A stretch of 64,000 bases of DNA from Dasypus novemcinctus. Its lineage: Eukaryota > Chordata > Mammalia > Cingulata > Dasypodidae. Below the pieces are notes generated by a model, which had not been told where the DNA came from, ran no database searches, and worked only from the letters and a program-made list of their open reading frames with translations. A program made the translations under genes and the position numbers. Where the stretch lies: positions 20,117,278-20,181,277 of the forward strand of contig NC_080689.1 of NCBI RefSeq assembly GCF_030445035.2. The letters run 5' to 3'. This document shows positions 34,132 through 44,790 of this stretch, piece after piece. Position 1 is the first letter of the stretch, and each line of letters begins with the position of its first letter.

Positions 34132-34550
34132 GGGAAGCAGACATGGCTCAGCTGATAAAGCGTCCGCCTACCATATGGAGGGTCCAGAGTTTGATCCCTT
34201 AGGCCTCCTGACCCGTGTGGTAAGCTGGCCCACATGCAGTGCTGTCATGTGCAAGGAGTGCCATGCCACGCAGGTGCATCCCCATGAAGGGCTGCCCCAT
34301 GCACAAGAGTGCATCCCATAAGGAGAGCCAGCCTGCGTGAAAAACAGCACAGCCTGCCCAGGAGTGGCGCCACACACACAGAGAGCTGATGCAGCAAGAT
34401 GATGCAACAAAAAAGAGACGCATTTTCCCAGTGCCGCCGGATAGTGCAATAATGCAAGCGGACACAGAAGAACACACAGGGAATGGACACAAGAGCAGAC
34501 AATGGGGGGTGGGGGGAGGGAAATAAATAAATAAAAATCTAAAAAAAAAA
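34132..34550 (+). mobile_element. DAS SINE, full length
   Basis: The copy runs from GGGAAGCAGACATGGCTCAG to AAATAAATAAATAAAAATCT plus an A-run. The probable target duplication is AAAGCTAAAGGA (34120-34131) against AAAACTAAAGAA (34549-34560). Confidence 0.9.
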
Positions 34551-34775
34551 AACTAAAGAAACTCAAGGGAGTGATTTCCACAAAGCACAGGTTAGTGGTT
34601 GCCCTTTAGGCACTGAGGGGTGACGATTAGGAGCGTGCATGAGCGCTTTCTGGGGAGTCGCTGATATTTTTATTAACCTAGGTCATTCACATGGTCCTTT
34701 TGCCAAATCATTGAATTACACATTTGTGTTTTGTGCATTTTTCTGCATGTGTGTTAAAAAGGTTAAAAATAGTAG

Positions 34776-36335
34776 GAACAGTGCAGCCACTGTTCAGGTC
34801 AACTGCGTGTCTGCTTCCCGCTTCTAACCTTTGCCCTTGTCCATCTCTCTCTCTTTTCTTCTTTCTGAGGAAACCTGACTCCTCTTCTCTAGTAATTTTC
34901 CTTGCAACTCATAAAATTGACTTGAGAACACACACTGCTTTCTGAGGTGAGACTTGGCAACCCACAAGCAGACGTATTCCCATGTAACTTAACTCCCCAC
35001 CCATCCCCACCACCAAACACCTTCTTAAACAAAATATAACATTTTACAATTCTAAGGTGGCTTTACCCTAAAACCAAAATGTATAATTTGACACGATACT
35101 CTAAATTCTTGATTTCTTTTGTCAAATATAGTTAAGATTGTGTGCTCTTCCACATTGCCTTCTGGATACATGGTGGGGCAGTAACCTAAGGGGACTATGT
35201 CAGCCTTTAGTCACTGACAGCGTGGCCATCTTGGTGGCCAGAGCCAGTTTCTCACATTTCTTCTTGAAAAGCATGGTATTGACATGTTTAATATCCTGTG
35301 GCATTTCCTCTGGACTCCCTGGTCTGATGGAAAAAGACCCTGTTGATGCCTGAAGGCCACGTTGAATAGCAAGGCCTTGAGCGCCTTCTCTTCACGGCTC
35401 TGGCTGGGGCGGTGATACCCCTCTAAGCTAGTCCTGTCTTGGCAGGAGCCAGACGCCACCACTTACGGGAAGAGTGCTGCCTGTGCCTGGATGGCTTCTG
35501 AACACATACAAGGAGATCTCACCCACAGCTTCAGAGGGAGTGATAAATCAAAACCCAGTAAACTACAAAAAGAGAAAAAGATAAACCTAAAGTCTGAAGC
35601 TTTTTTGGAAGAATTCCAAAAAATGCATATTGCAAGGTAATGTCTCAGGGCAACCCTAAATAAACTGGTGACCTACAGATCAAAGGCGCTATTTTATTAG
35701 CCGTCTCCTGACCTGCCAATCCTCCTGTCGTCCGTTACACGCATCCAGATGAACCCTCCCCTGTCTGCCTTTGTCTTCTTCCCCCCAGAATCACAAGAAT
35801 TACAAATCAGCCCTGACAACATTTGGTTTTGCATCCTCAGGAATGTAGCTGGAACATTCTTTAGGTGAATAAAGAGGCAATCCCAGGAAGGGGTATGATC
35901 CAGACCAAATGAAGAATATCTTATTTCATCTGCACAGAACAAAAGAGTGCCTCTCCTTTCCCAGTGCCTGTGCACGATCGAGGACTTGAAGGAAAGCAGC
36001 CTGGTGGGACCTAGTCCTGAGAACAGACACACAGTCAGCCGGGCAGAGGGTGGACTGAGGTAAGGGGAGCACGTTCCCTCCCATGACCGTTCTTTGAGTA
36101 GATTCCTGTCTTGCTAAGGGAGTAGTGATTGACACAGGGCTATTAATCCTTGACTGTTGTAATACATTCCACCCAAATAATCTTGTTTCCCTGCACCGAT
36201 CCAACGTCCTATAGATTCATTTGGGGCATGGTTATTTTTAAATGTTATGAATTTCTCATAAGACATCATTATTCTAAGGATGTTGTGAAGAAGCAGGAGG
36301 CTGCTCACGTGACTCAGCAATTCCCGCCTCTTGCT
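34776..36335. other. Intergenic, unassigned
   Basis: No repeat family was recognised with confidence. The reverse strand at 35211-35462 has an 83-codon open frame with a lysine-rich alternate frame (PQDIKHVNTMLFKKKCEKLA) that could be a decayed retrocopy, but I cannot name a parent. Confidence 0.4.
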
Positions 36336-36339
36336 ATTA

Positions 36340-36793
36340 ATGGCCTTACGTCATACCCTCCTTTTGAGTAACTGCTTCTAACCAATAGAATATAGCAAGA
36401 GTGAAGGGTTGTCACTTTGCAAGTAGCTTACATAAGATTGTGACTTCTGTCTTGCTGGCAGACCCTCTCTCACTGGCTTCGATAAAGCAAGCTGCCTTGG
36501 TGGGGAGGCCCATGTGGCAAGGAAGTGAGGACGGTCCTCTGTCCAGCAGCCCATAAGAAACTGAATCTGGCCAACAAACACTTGAGCTTGGAAGCAGATC
36601 CTTCCTCAGTTGAGCCTTCAGCTAAGCCTAGCCCTGCTGCCACCTTGTTTGCAGCTTTGTGAGAGTACGGACACAGGATCTGGCTAAGCTGTACTTGGAA
36701 CCTACCTGCAGAACTCATGAGATTATAAGCGAGTGTTGTTTTAAGTTGCTAAATTCATGGTAATTTGTTACACAGCATTAGATAACTGATATA
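36340..36793 (+). mobile_element. MLT1 LTR (sense)
   Basis: CTAACCAATAGAATATAGCA near the start and TGTTTTAAGTTGCTAAATTC...TAATTTGTTACACAGCATTA, ending GATAACTGATATA, are the sense 5' and 3' parts of MLT1. Confidence 0.85.
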
Positions 36794-36799
36794 ATAGCT

Positions 36800-37270
36800 T
36801 TGGTTTGCCACCTCTCTATGGTCTAAAATACGGCTCTAATTATGTCACATCTCTGCTTAAACCTTCTGGAGTTCCCCATGAAGGGCAAACTCTTTGCTGT
36901 GACCTTCATAATGTGACCACAAACTACCTTCCCAGGCTTTTTCCATTATACCACTCCCTGCTGGTACATTATGCTTCAGCCACAGGGATGGGACCTAGCC
37001 ACCCTGTCCATGCTGTAGCCCGACCCTCCCCAAGTCTGTCTTCTCTCCAGCTGCCCTTCAAAGTGCTGTTCCTCCCTCGACCACCCCATGCCTACTTCTC
37101 CACGGCCACCTCTTCCATGAGGTTCCTCCTGGTTCCCACGCCCACCCTTGATCCAAGTGCTCTGCCCTCCCCGCTTCGAGCTCCTACACTGCCCTTGGCC
37201 TTGCTTAGGATATTTGTCTGACCTTCACCTTGGTTTTCTTACTGTACTTACTATAATCTAGATTCCGTGC
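36800..37270 (+). repeat. L2 LINE 3' fragment
   Basis: CTGGAGTTCCCCATGAAGGG, CCATTATACCACTCCCTGCT and a run of CTGCCCTCC/CCTCCTGG-like sequence match the layout of an L2 3' end. The open frame at 36805-37221 follows this repeat and is not a gene. Confidence 0.7.
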
Positions 37271-37499
37271 CCTGGGTTCGTCTCAGGTGATTCCAGGATG
37301 ATTTCAGTTGATGATGCTGTAATAGATACTCGACTCTTACATAGGCACAGCTGCTACTGTTAGGATGAAGCCACCGACGTTGTGTTTAGAACCATGTTCA
37401 CAAATGTCCAACCCTTGTTCTCATGGGGCTTTCTCCTCAGGGTTGCAGAGACTGTGTGGAAACATTCCAGGTGTTGGAGATTCACTTTTTCACCCACCT

Positions 37500-37760
37500 T
37501 TGCCAGATTCGGTTCATTTAATGAATGTTTAATAAGCATTTGATATATGTGTCAGGCACTGTGTTAGGTTCTTGGGTTACAAAACTCTATCGTGAACTGT
37601 TTCTGCCCTCAAGAATTTATAGTCTGTGAATGATTCCAAGCATAAACAGATTATTTTAATGCAATTCCATGAGTGCTAAAACCTTGGTATGTGCTATGTA
37701 AGGGTATATAAGCATGAGTGAGGAGGATAGGGCACTTAGCCTAGAGAAGGGATGAGAGTT
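37500..37760. repeat. Ancient interspersed repeat fragment
   Basis: TAATGAATGTTTAATAAGCA, GTGTCAGGCACTGTGTTAGG and GCCCTCAAGAATTTATAGTC form a familiar old mammalian repeat pattern. I do not assign the family. Confidence 0.45.
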
Positions 37761-37839
37761 GAAGGATGCCAGAAAGTTATCCAGGGAATAAAGGTCGAAA
37801 AAAGAAAATCCAATTCTGTTTAGTTCAACAGATTTGTTT

Positions 37840-38335
37840 GTGTTTTTTTAAAAAAATATTTAAAATTTTTTGTCTTTTGTTGTATTTTCATTTTTTTTTA
37901 ACAAATCAGTTTTATTGGTACATATTAACAAAGCATAAATCCATCCAAATTGTACAGTCAATGGTATTTGGTGTAATCAGTTGTGCATTCATCACTTCAG
38001 TCTTTCTTACAGCATTTTCATTATTCCAAGAATAATAAAGAAAAAACAAATAAACAAAACTCGTTACCTCTCAATCTCTCTATGCTTCCCCTGCTGTACA
38101 TAGCGGCTATTCTTTTTCTTTCTCTCTAGTATATTTGTATTTATATTCTGTAAAAAGTCTTATCTATGCAATACCACCCATATTTGTGTATTACATTGTT
38201 TTACTGTCATATACAGTCCCATGTAACAGTTTTTAGCTTTCCTTCTACTAATATAGATGACCTTAGACTTTCCCCTTCAGCCACTGTCACATCCATACAA
38301 TAGCTCTGCTAGTTACAAACTCCATGATATGCTTT
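37840..38335 (-). mobile_element. L1 3' end (xenarthran-type, older)
   Basis: ATCAGTTTTATTGGTACATA and GTACAGTCAATGGTATTTGG match 30474-30716 and extend further into the 3' UTR (ACAGTCCCATGTAACAG...). Confidence 0.65.
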
Positions 38336-38754
38336 CACCATTTCCATTCATTTCCGAAGATTTATGAACAACCTTTTTATCAGTTCGGCACAGATAAATA
38401 CCCTCAGCTCTCTGTGTCGTGAAGGCAGATGATGTTATTAACACTCGCCATTTGCCCAGCACCTCTGCCTGCCAGGTCCTTAGGGACCTGCAAAGAATGA
38501 GGCACCCTTCTTCCCTCCAAGGAGCTTGGCTGGGGGTGGTGGGAGCAGAGGTCACGTGAGGTTCCCTGGAACTGATTAATGGAGACAGGGAATCTGAGGA
38601 CGATGAGGAACTGTGAGCATAGGTCACACTTTCCATTTTAATTTAAAGGATCATTTCTTCCCTGAAAGCCAATTTTCTGATGAGTTAGTATCATTCTCTT
38701 GGGCTTCTGAAGCCTGAAGGCCTAATAGCTGTGAACATAAGAACTCCTAACCGG

Positions 38755-39301
38755 TTACCCCACTCACCTAATATGGAGTTGAAGAATGTCAACCACCACA
38801 CCATGGAGCCTAGAGTGCCTACAACTGAAAGCAGGAGGATTGCATCCAGTATCCATGTGGAATCTAAGCCTCCTCTTGACATAGATGTGCAATGGACCCA
38901 ACCAATCCAAGGTCCACAGAAAAAATGTGGCATTGGTGTGGGAAAAGTGGCCATAGTGGCTGCTGGGTGCAGGGAAGGGGAGGAAGAGATGAGATGTGGA
39001 GGCGTTTTCGGGACTTGGAGTTGTCCTCGGTGGTGCTTCAGGGACAATTACGGGACATTATAGATCCTCCCAGGGCCCACTGGATGGAACGTGGGAGAGT
39101 ATGGGCTATGATGTGGACCATTGACCATGAGGTGCAGTGATGTCCAGAGGTATACTTACCAAATACAATGGATGTGTCATGACGATGGGAGAGAGTGTTG
39201 CTGTGGGGGAGTGGTGGGGTGGGGGTGGTGGGGTTGAATGGGACCTCATATTTTTTGAATGTAATATTTTTAAAAAATGAATAAAAAAATTAAAAAAAAA
39301 A
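38755..39301 (+). mobile_element. Xenarthran-type L1, 5'-truncated, sense
   Basis: This is 547 bp of L1 3' UTR (GTGGCATTGGTGTGGGAAAA ... GTCATGACGATGGGAGAGAG) ending TTTTTTGAATGTAATATTTT and a poly(A). The target duplication AAGAACTCCTAACCGG (38739-38754) against AAGAATTCCTAACCGG (39302-39317) differs by one base. Confidence 0.9.
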
Positions 39302-39396
39302 AAAGAATTCCTAACCGGAGGCTGGTCACCTTCTCCTCCCTCTCTCTCTCCCGTGCTGCCCTTCCGTGAAGGAGGCCTGGAGGAAAGGACAGCCTG

Positions 39397-39468
39397 GCTT
39401 CCTTTTGTGCCCTGACGGCCCTGGCCTGGGCTTCCATTTGTGCCCTGACGGCCCTGGCCTGGGCTTCC
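39397..39468. repeat. 33-bp tandem duplication
   Basis: A GGCTTCCTTTTGTGCCCTGA unit of 33 bp is present twice, with one mismatch (39404 against 39437). Confidence 0.92.
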
Positions 39469-40309
39469 TTCTGGACGACCTATTGTAAAGCGCAGGCATA
39501 GCCACGTCTGGAATCTCCATCTGTGGTTGAAAGAGGCGCGGCCTGGGCCGTCAGGGAGGCTCGCGTCAGCTCTGCTGCTGCTTCACGGTGTGCCCCGGGA
39601 CCCTAAGGCGGCTCACCTCCTCTCCAAGACGGGGACTACCAGAGGCTCTGGGGGCTGCGACTGACGCAGGTGCTGAGCACGGGGTCTCAGTAAGTGCTGA
39701 CGCCGTCCCCCTTTCACCAGAAAGCAGGAAAGCCACGCATTCTCTGCGTAAGAAGGACGTTGAGTTTTCAGGTCAGGCATTCAGCAATCAGGCCCATTTA
39801 TTTCAGCTTCTAAAACGGTTGTTTGTTTTCCTGAGATCCTCCTGGTTACAACGAGGCTGCTCTTTTCTCTCTGTAATTGTTGAACCGAATGGCCTATCTA
39901 TTTGGTTCAGAAAAGTTGGTCGTATTTGCACCTGAAACAGGTGATTTGGGAATTTTTGTTTCCTCTTTGGATAACTCCACCTTCTCATTTTCTCCTGGTT
40001 ACCTTAAGGAAAACGAGAGACTTAGCAGTTTATATTGGTGTGCAGGACTGAGAGAGAAGATAAAAATGGGTGGAACGTATGTTCAGTGACGGATGGAGAC
40101 ATTAACATGTTTGGCTTAAAATCAATTTTCCTTTGCTTTCGTGCTCAGGCCAAGGAAGCACCAATGACTTCAGGTCTTTCCTGGAGTAATTAATTCACCT
40201 GGAATGCCTTCCTCTCCTCCCTTCCTGCTGTTCCCGGTAATTCGTCTTTCCTTATTCCAAGAACATTTACTGACCTTCACTGTTCTAAGGGCCCGGGAGG
40301 TCCCAGGGT

Positions 40310-40660
40310 GGAGGCAGGAGCAGGGGGGACGCCTGCGCTCACGCCCCCCACTCCTGGCTGAGTCTGGTCCTCGGCCCCCTGCGTCTCTCGGAGGCTGTGC
40401 AGGGAAGTGAAGGTGAAGGACAGGCCTGGGGCCCTCGGGTTCAGTGGGACGAACTCGGAGAAGTGGGGAGAGCGGGCACAGCCCCACGGCCCTGGACGTG
40501 CAGCGCAGACTCAGTCGGGCTGCAGCGGGCCCACGGCGGGGCAGGGACGGGGACGGTGGGCGCAGCTCAGAGAAGACGCGCAGGTCCCCAGGTTGCCTGG
40601 AGCGCGGCGACAAGCCCAGCAGCGAAGAAGGCAGCGGGTGAGGCGCGCCTCTCCTCCAGC
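40310..40660. promoter_or_regulatory. CpG-rich island, candidate promoter or enhancer
   Basis: The GC content is clearly higher than its surroundings. By hand I count about 29 CpG dinucleotides in roughly 340 bp, in a window where most sequence is CpG-depleted. It has no repeat hallmarks. A donor-like CAGCGG|GTGAGG lies at about 40638. The open frames on both strands here are explained by GC richness. A lncRNA promoter is possible but unproven. Confidence 0.5.
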
Positions 40661-41030
40661 CTCTGCAGGTCTGACCCCTTTCTGGATCATTCTAGCCTCG
40701 GACCATCACTTCGTTTATGAAGGGGTCAAGTGGGGCAGGCCCTGTTTGGGGGCTACAAGCACAAGCAGGGCAGAGTCCCTGCTTCCAAGGAGTTTGCAGC
40801 CTGGTCCTGTGGTCCCTAATCAGAGCTGGGGGCCGTAACCACCTGGGGACTTTCAAAGACACACTGTCCAGAGAAGCTGATTCAGCAGAACAGAATTGCG
40901 GTTGCCCCACACAAGGAACCTCTGGCCAGAGAAGTAATGATGAGCAGGGGGCAGGAAGAGCTCAGTGTCATCCCTCTTTTCTAGGCACTGTGCTAACGCT
41001 TTATATACGGAGGGCAGGAGGCTACAAATG

Positions 41031-41061
<31 letters not shown>

Positions 41062-41250
41062 TGAGATACACTTGGATGGACTCATCCTGGTTCCCAAGAG
41101 TCAATTATGTGCACCTCTTCTCAACTTGACCCTCAGTGGATCATGTTGGGACCTTGAAATGGGCCATGGTGGGAATATTTATACCACGGACACACAAATG
41201 CCACAAATCCGGGCATTTTCCCCCTGGAAAGCCAGTTGTTAAGCATTTAC
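40661..41250. other. Intergenic with a (CA)n microsatellite
   Basis: Contains a (CA)n tract at 41029-41060, interrupted once, and otherwise nothing recognised. Confidence 0.6.
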
Positions 41251-41269
41251 TGGAAAACCACTGTGTATC

Positions 41270-41490
41270 TGTGTATCTATTCTCATGTAATTTATCTTCA
41301 CAATAAGCCCACATTATATGCATAGAATAGCAGCTTTCAAATTGTTTCAAAATATGTTACCTCACTCTCGCTGTAATCCCCTGAGAAGAGGTAGGACAGA
41401 TACCAATATCCCCATTTTAAAGAAAAGGCAACATTGGCTCAGAGAGGCCCACGGCCAGGAAGAGGTAGACGACACAGAGCCAAAGCTGGA
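41270..41490 (-). repeat. MIR-type SINE fragment
   Basis: ACCAATATCCCCATTTTAAA, then AAAGGCAACATTGGCTCAGA, is an antisense MIR core. Confidence 0.7.
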
Positions 41491-41499
41491 TTCCAGATC

Positions 41500-42985
41500 T
41501 GACCTCTCCCCACCACACAGGCACTGCCCCCAGGGGTCTGATTTTTTCTTTTGAGTCGGAGGGCCCGCCCTGGCCCTGTTCTCAGATGTCTGCTAACAGG
41601 AGGTCTTCGCAACACTGGGAGGTTTAGCCTAATAAATGACCATCTGCCCAGCTTAGTATTGTCCATTGAATCCTCTCTTACTACGCTCACAGCCTAAACA
41701 GGCAGGCTTGTAGAGGCCTCCAATCCAGGGGGGGTATTTTTTGAGTGGGGAGTGATGTTATGCCAGGGAAATGTGCCCTTGGCTGGCACAGAAAGAAGGG
41801 GATCAGTAACTTTTTTAAACCCACCCCACGAAGGTCTTGGCTGAGGCCATGGGAATTTCCAAATAGTTTACTTGTTCTAATTGAGGTAGCAGTGAGTCTC
41901 CTTTGCTACTATGGGGCTTAGAGAGTTATGTCACCATGGAAAATCCCCAGTCGTGAGCGAGTTAGTTCTACAATGGCGAAAATAGCAACCAACTCGCCCG
42001 GCCTCCCTAGAGCTTGCCGGCTGTGGAAACAAGGTGTCCTGAGAACAAAAGGAAAAAGAACCTCCTAGTTCCCTGGGTGTCTCTCTCCACACTTGGGTTT
42101 TGTCAGGATCTGTGTGGTGTCTGTTAGGATAAATAACTGAATGAAAAGCTGGTTACTGTATTAAGAGGTCTCAATAAAACTGATTTATTTAATTAAAAAA
42201 AAAGCTGGTCACATAGTGGCAAGTCACAGTAAAAGTCCTTTTCAGGCAGTTTTTTCCCTGTGCCTGGGGTTTGGGTGGCTCTACCCATTACACTCACATG
42301 AACTCACTTGAAGCCCGGGCTCCTGGTTGCCTCCTCAGCATCCTGAGTTTGCCTCTCATACTCTGATCACTACCTGGAATTTCCACACAGGGTGTCAAAC
42401 GTAACTTCCTCTACATTCTGACTATGTCCTGCCCGAGGGGCTTCTAGAACATACCGGATGGGGACGGGAACGGGGCATTCTTACTGCTGTTGAGAGGCGA
42501 TAGGGCAGGACTCAATTCCCACCCCGGGTCTGGGGGTGGGAAGTAGCTGGTCCCTTTACCAAGCTGTGCCCCCAAAACCCCCCATGCCCCCCCACCTCCA
42601 GGGCTTGGCTTCTGAATTCGTCAGCATACGGTGCCCCCCAAACCGTTTCATTCAGGTGATCAGCAGCAATCCTAACGGTGTCAATGCAACCCCCAGGCTT
42701 GAGGTGTTGGTTGGGGGTGTCATGGCTCAACCTCTCAGGAGGGCGCACCCTGCTGCAGCCGGCCAGCCCCTGCTGGGGGTGGGTGTGGGTGGGTGGCTGG
42801 GCGCCACCTCAGAGGCTCTGATGTTGTGATGAGCTCTTTAGATGAACTCAGAATTTCAGACTGGGGGTATGAGGGGAGCTAGGGAGCTACTGGTGTAAAC
42901 AAGGGAGGCCGCAGCAGGCAGGTGCTGGGTAAGACTCCCTGCCCAACGTCTCTAAAACCTTGCCACCCACCGCGTGCTCCCAGAC
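41500..42985. other. Intergenic, little recognised
   Basis: Apart from the tiny retroinsert at 42157, I see no named element. The region is moderately GC-rich and has short ORFs without recognisable motifs. Confidence 0.4.
42157..42199 (+). mobile_element. Very short retrocopy (mRNA 3' end)
   Basis: A 43-bp insert containing CTCAATAAAACTGATTTATT and an A-run lies between AAAAGCTGGTTAC (42144-42156) and AAAAGCTGGTCAC (42200-42212). It looks like a severely 5'-truncated L1-mediated copy of a polyadenylated transcript. Confidence 0.6.
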
Positions 42986-43135
42986 CTGCGGCCTGAGCAC
43001 CACGTGGGGTCTTGTTAGAAATGTGGAGTCTCAGACCCCTCCCAGACCTGCTGTCACAGAATCAGAACCTAAGCAAGATCCCCGGGTTAGTCCTTGAAGT
43101 TCAGCCTGAGAAGCTCTGCTCCAGAGCCAGCCCCT
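42985..43135. repeat. MER5-like DNA transposon fragment
   Basis: GGTCTTGTTAGAAATGTGGA, GACCCCTCCCAGACCTGCTG and CAGAATCAGAACCTAAGC follow the hAT-Charlie MER5 pattern. Confidence 0.6.
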
Positions 43136-43282
43136 CCACTAAGTCTCCACCCACTGACCAGGTCAAGGGCACATCCACACACCGGAATATTGTACGGTAA
43201 CCAACGTTGTCCACGGTGTAGAGAGCAAAGTCTCGTCCTCACTGTCTCTCTTGTTTGTGTATCACAAAGCATCTGAATGAGA

Positions 43283-43560
43283 CAAGGGATTTAAGTTGCA
43301 GACCTGGCTTTGTCCCTTCGTGCTAGCAGGATCTCAACCAGCTCACTAACTTCTCTAGGCATGTTTCCATATCTCTAAAGAGGAGATGAGAGATGAGAGA
43401 TGAGGGGCAGCAGGCGGTCAATGCCTCGCCGTTGTTAGCTCCATTAACCCTCCAGACAAACCACCTGACATAGGTGCTATTATCCCCCATTTGCCAGCCG
43501 AGACCCCTCAGGACAGAAAGCTACCGCTTTGCTGGAGATCGCACAGCTCTCGCGCCCGGA
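43283..43560. repeat. Two MIR-type fragments, opposite orientation
   Basis: Bases 43283-43395 are sense-like (GACCTGGCTTTGTCCCTTCG). Bases 43435-43560 are antisense-like (GGTGCTATTATCCCCCATTT, GATCGCACAGCTCT). Confidence 0.55.
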
Positions 43561-43805
43561 GCAGGGCTAGGAACCCAGGCTTTCGGGCCCCAGAGCCCAC
43601 CGTTTCACCCCTACAGCCTGCTGGGACGCAGAGGCACGATCAGCAGGAGCTGCTCAACCCAGCGCCTGGCACCGGTGGTCCTCCGTGGGTCCTCGCTTCC
43701 ATTATTCTCTACATGATGGGTGAAGGCTGGGGGCGAGGCACGCCTTCGTGGGTGTTAATAGTGAGTTTCTCTAGGATGGAGTTTTGGGAGTGTTTGCTTT
43801 TGCTT

Positions 43806-44640
43806 TAAATATTTTTAAAATTTTAATAATCTTTTTTTAAAGATATATAAATAACACAAAATGTTACAATAAAAAATATAAGATGTTCCCATATACCCCA
43901 CTCCTCCCACATCAACTTCTTTCATTAGAGTGGTACATTCATTGCACTTAAAAAAAAAGGTTTATTTTTTATTTATCTCCCCCCTTCCCCCCTCCCCTGT
44001 CTGCTCTCTGTGTCCCTTTGCTGTGTGTTCTTCCTTGTCTGCTTGCAATCTTGTGAGCGGCACGGGAATCTGTGTCTCTTTTTGTTTTGTCATCTTGCTG
44101 CGTCAGCTCTCCGTGTGTGCGGCGCAACTCCTGGGCAGGCTGCCCTTTTCTCGTGTGGGGCAGCTCTCCTTACGGGGTGCACTCCTTGCGCGTGGGGCTC
44201 CCCTACACGGGGGACACCCCTGCATGGCACAGCACTCCTTGTGCACATCACATGGGCCAGCTCACCACACGGGTCAGGAGGCCTGGGGTTTGAACCCTGG
44301 ACCTCCCATGTGGTAGGCAGATGTTCTATCGGTTTTGCCAAATCCACTTCCCCATTCATTGCATTTGATGAATACATTTTGGATCACTGCTGCACAGCAT
44401 GGATTACAGTTTACATTGTGGTTCACACTCTCTTCCAGTCCGTTCAGTGGGTTATGGCAGGATATATAATGCCCTGCATCTGTCCCTGCAATATCATTCA
44501 GGACAATGCCAAGTCCCAAAAATGCCCCAATATCACATCTCTTTTTCCCTCTTCCTTCCTTCAGCAACTCCCGCAACCTCTGTCTCCACATAAATGATAT
44601 AATTTCTTCCATTACCTCTTTATATTTTTTTGAAATGAGC
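43806..44640 (-). mobile_element. Xenarthran L1 3' end split by a DAS SINE
   Basis: AGATATATAAATAACACAAA at the start, then after the SINE TTGATGAATACATTTTGGAT, TCAGTGGGTTATGGCAGGAT and ATGCCAAGTCCCAAAAATGC. These match the L1 3' UTR at 8487-8922 but are older. Confidence 0.8.
43950..44352 (-). mobile_element. DAS SINE, full length
   Basis: The antisense copy runs from an A-run and GGTTTATTTTTTATTTATC to GCCAAATCCACTTCCC. The target duplication is CATTCATTGCACTT (43936-43949) against CATTCATTGCATTT (44353-44366). Confidence 0.92.
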
Positions 44641-44700
44641 ATGCTATGCTTTGTAATAAGAAATAAAATAAGAAAAAAACCTACAATTAAAACAGTCCTC

Positions 44701-44790
44701 GGGGAAAGGATGTAGCTCAAGTGGTTGAGCGCCTGCTTCCCATGTATGAGGTCCTGGGTTCAATCCCAGGTACCTCCTTGAAAACAAAAT
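44701..44790 (+). mobile_element. DAS-I-like SINE (tRNA-only monomer)
   Basis: About 80 bp closely resemble a tRNA-Ala gene: GATGTAGCTCAAGTGGTTGA (A box region), GGTCCTGGGTTCAATCCCAG (B box) and GTACCTCC at the acceptor side. The anticodon arm is decayed and an A-rich tail follows, so it is a SINE and not a working tRNA gene. Confidence 0.75.

Larger units (their letters stand above)
31470..34775 (+). mobile_element. Old L1 ORF2 3' part and 3' UTR, with three SINE insertions
   Basis: L1 ORF2-type sequence (ATATCAAGATTTATTATA...AAGCTATAGCAATTAAGACA, then ACCAAGTGTTAATGAGGATG and AACAACCCAAATGTCCACCA) continues to a 3' UTR ending near 34775. It is interrupted by SINEs at 31827-32267, 32281-33173 and 34132-34550. 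All frames are broken. Confidence 0.85.

Noticed and set aside
35211..35462. Possible processed pseudogene on the reverse strand
   Set aside because: A lysine-rich frame is suggestive, but I could not identify a parent gene, a poly(A) tract or target duplication. A protein search of both frames would settle it.
36805..37221. A 138-codon forward ORF
   Set aside because: It follows an L2 LINE 3' fragment; proline/leucine-rich residues are what that repeat gives in this frame.
40170..40613. A 147-codon reverse-strand ORF and forward-strand ORFs in the CpG-rich stretch
   Set aside because: GC-rich sequence has few stops; arginine/proline-rich residues without known domains.
44701..44790. A tRNA-Ala gene
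   Set aside because: The A- and B-box-like regions and acceptor-side GTACCTCC are present, but the anticodon arm and stem pairing are decayed and an A-rich tail follows: a SINE.
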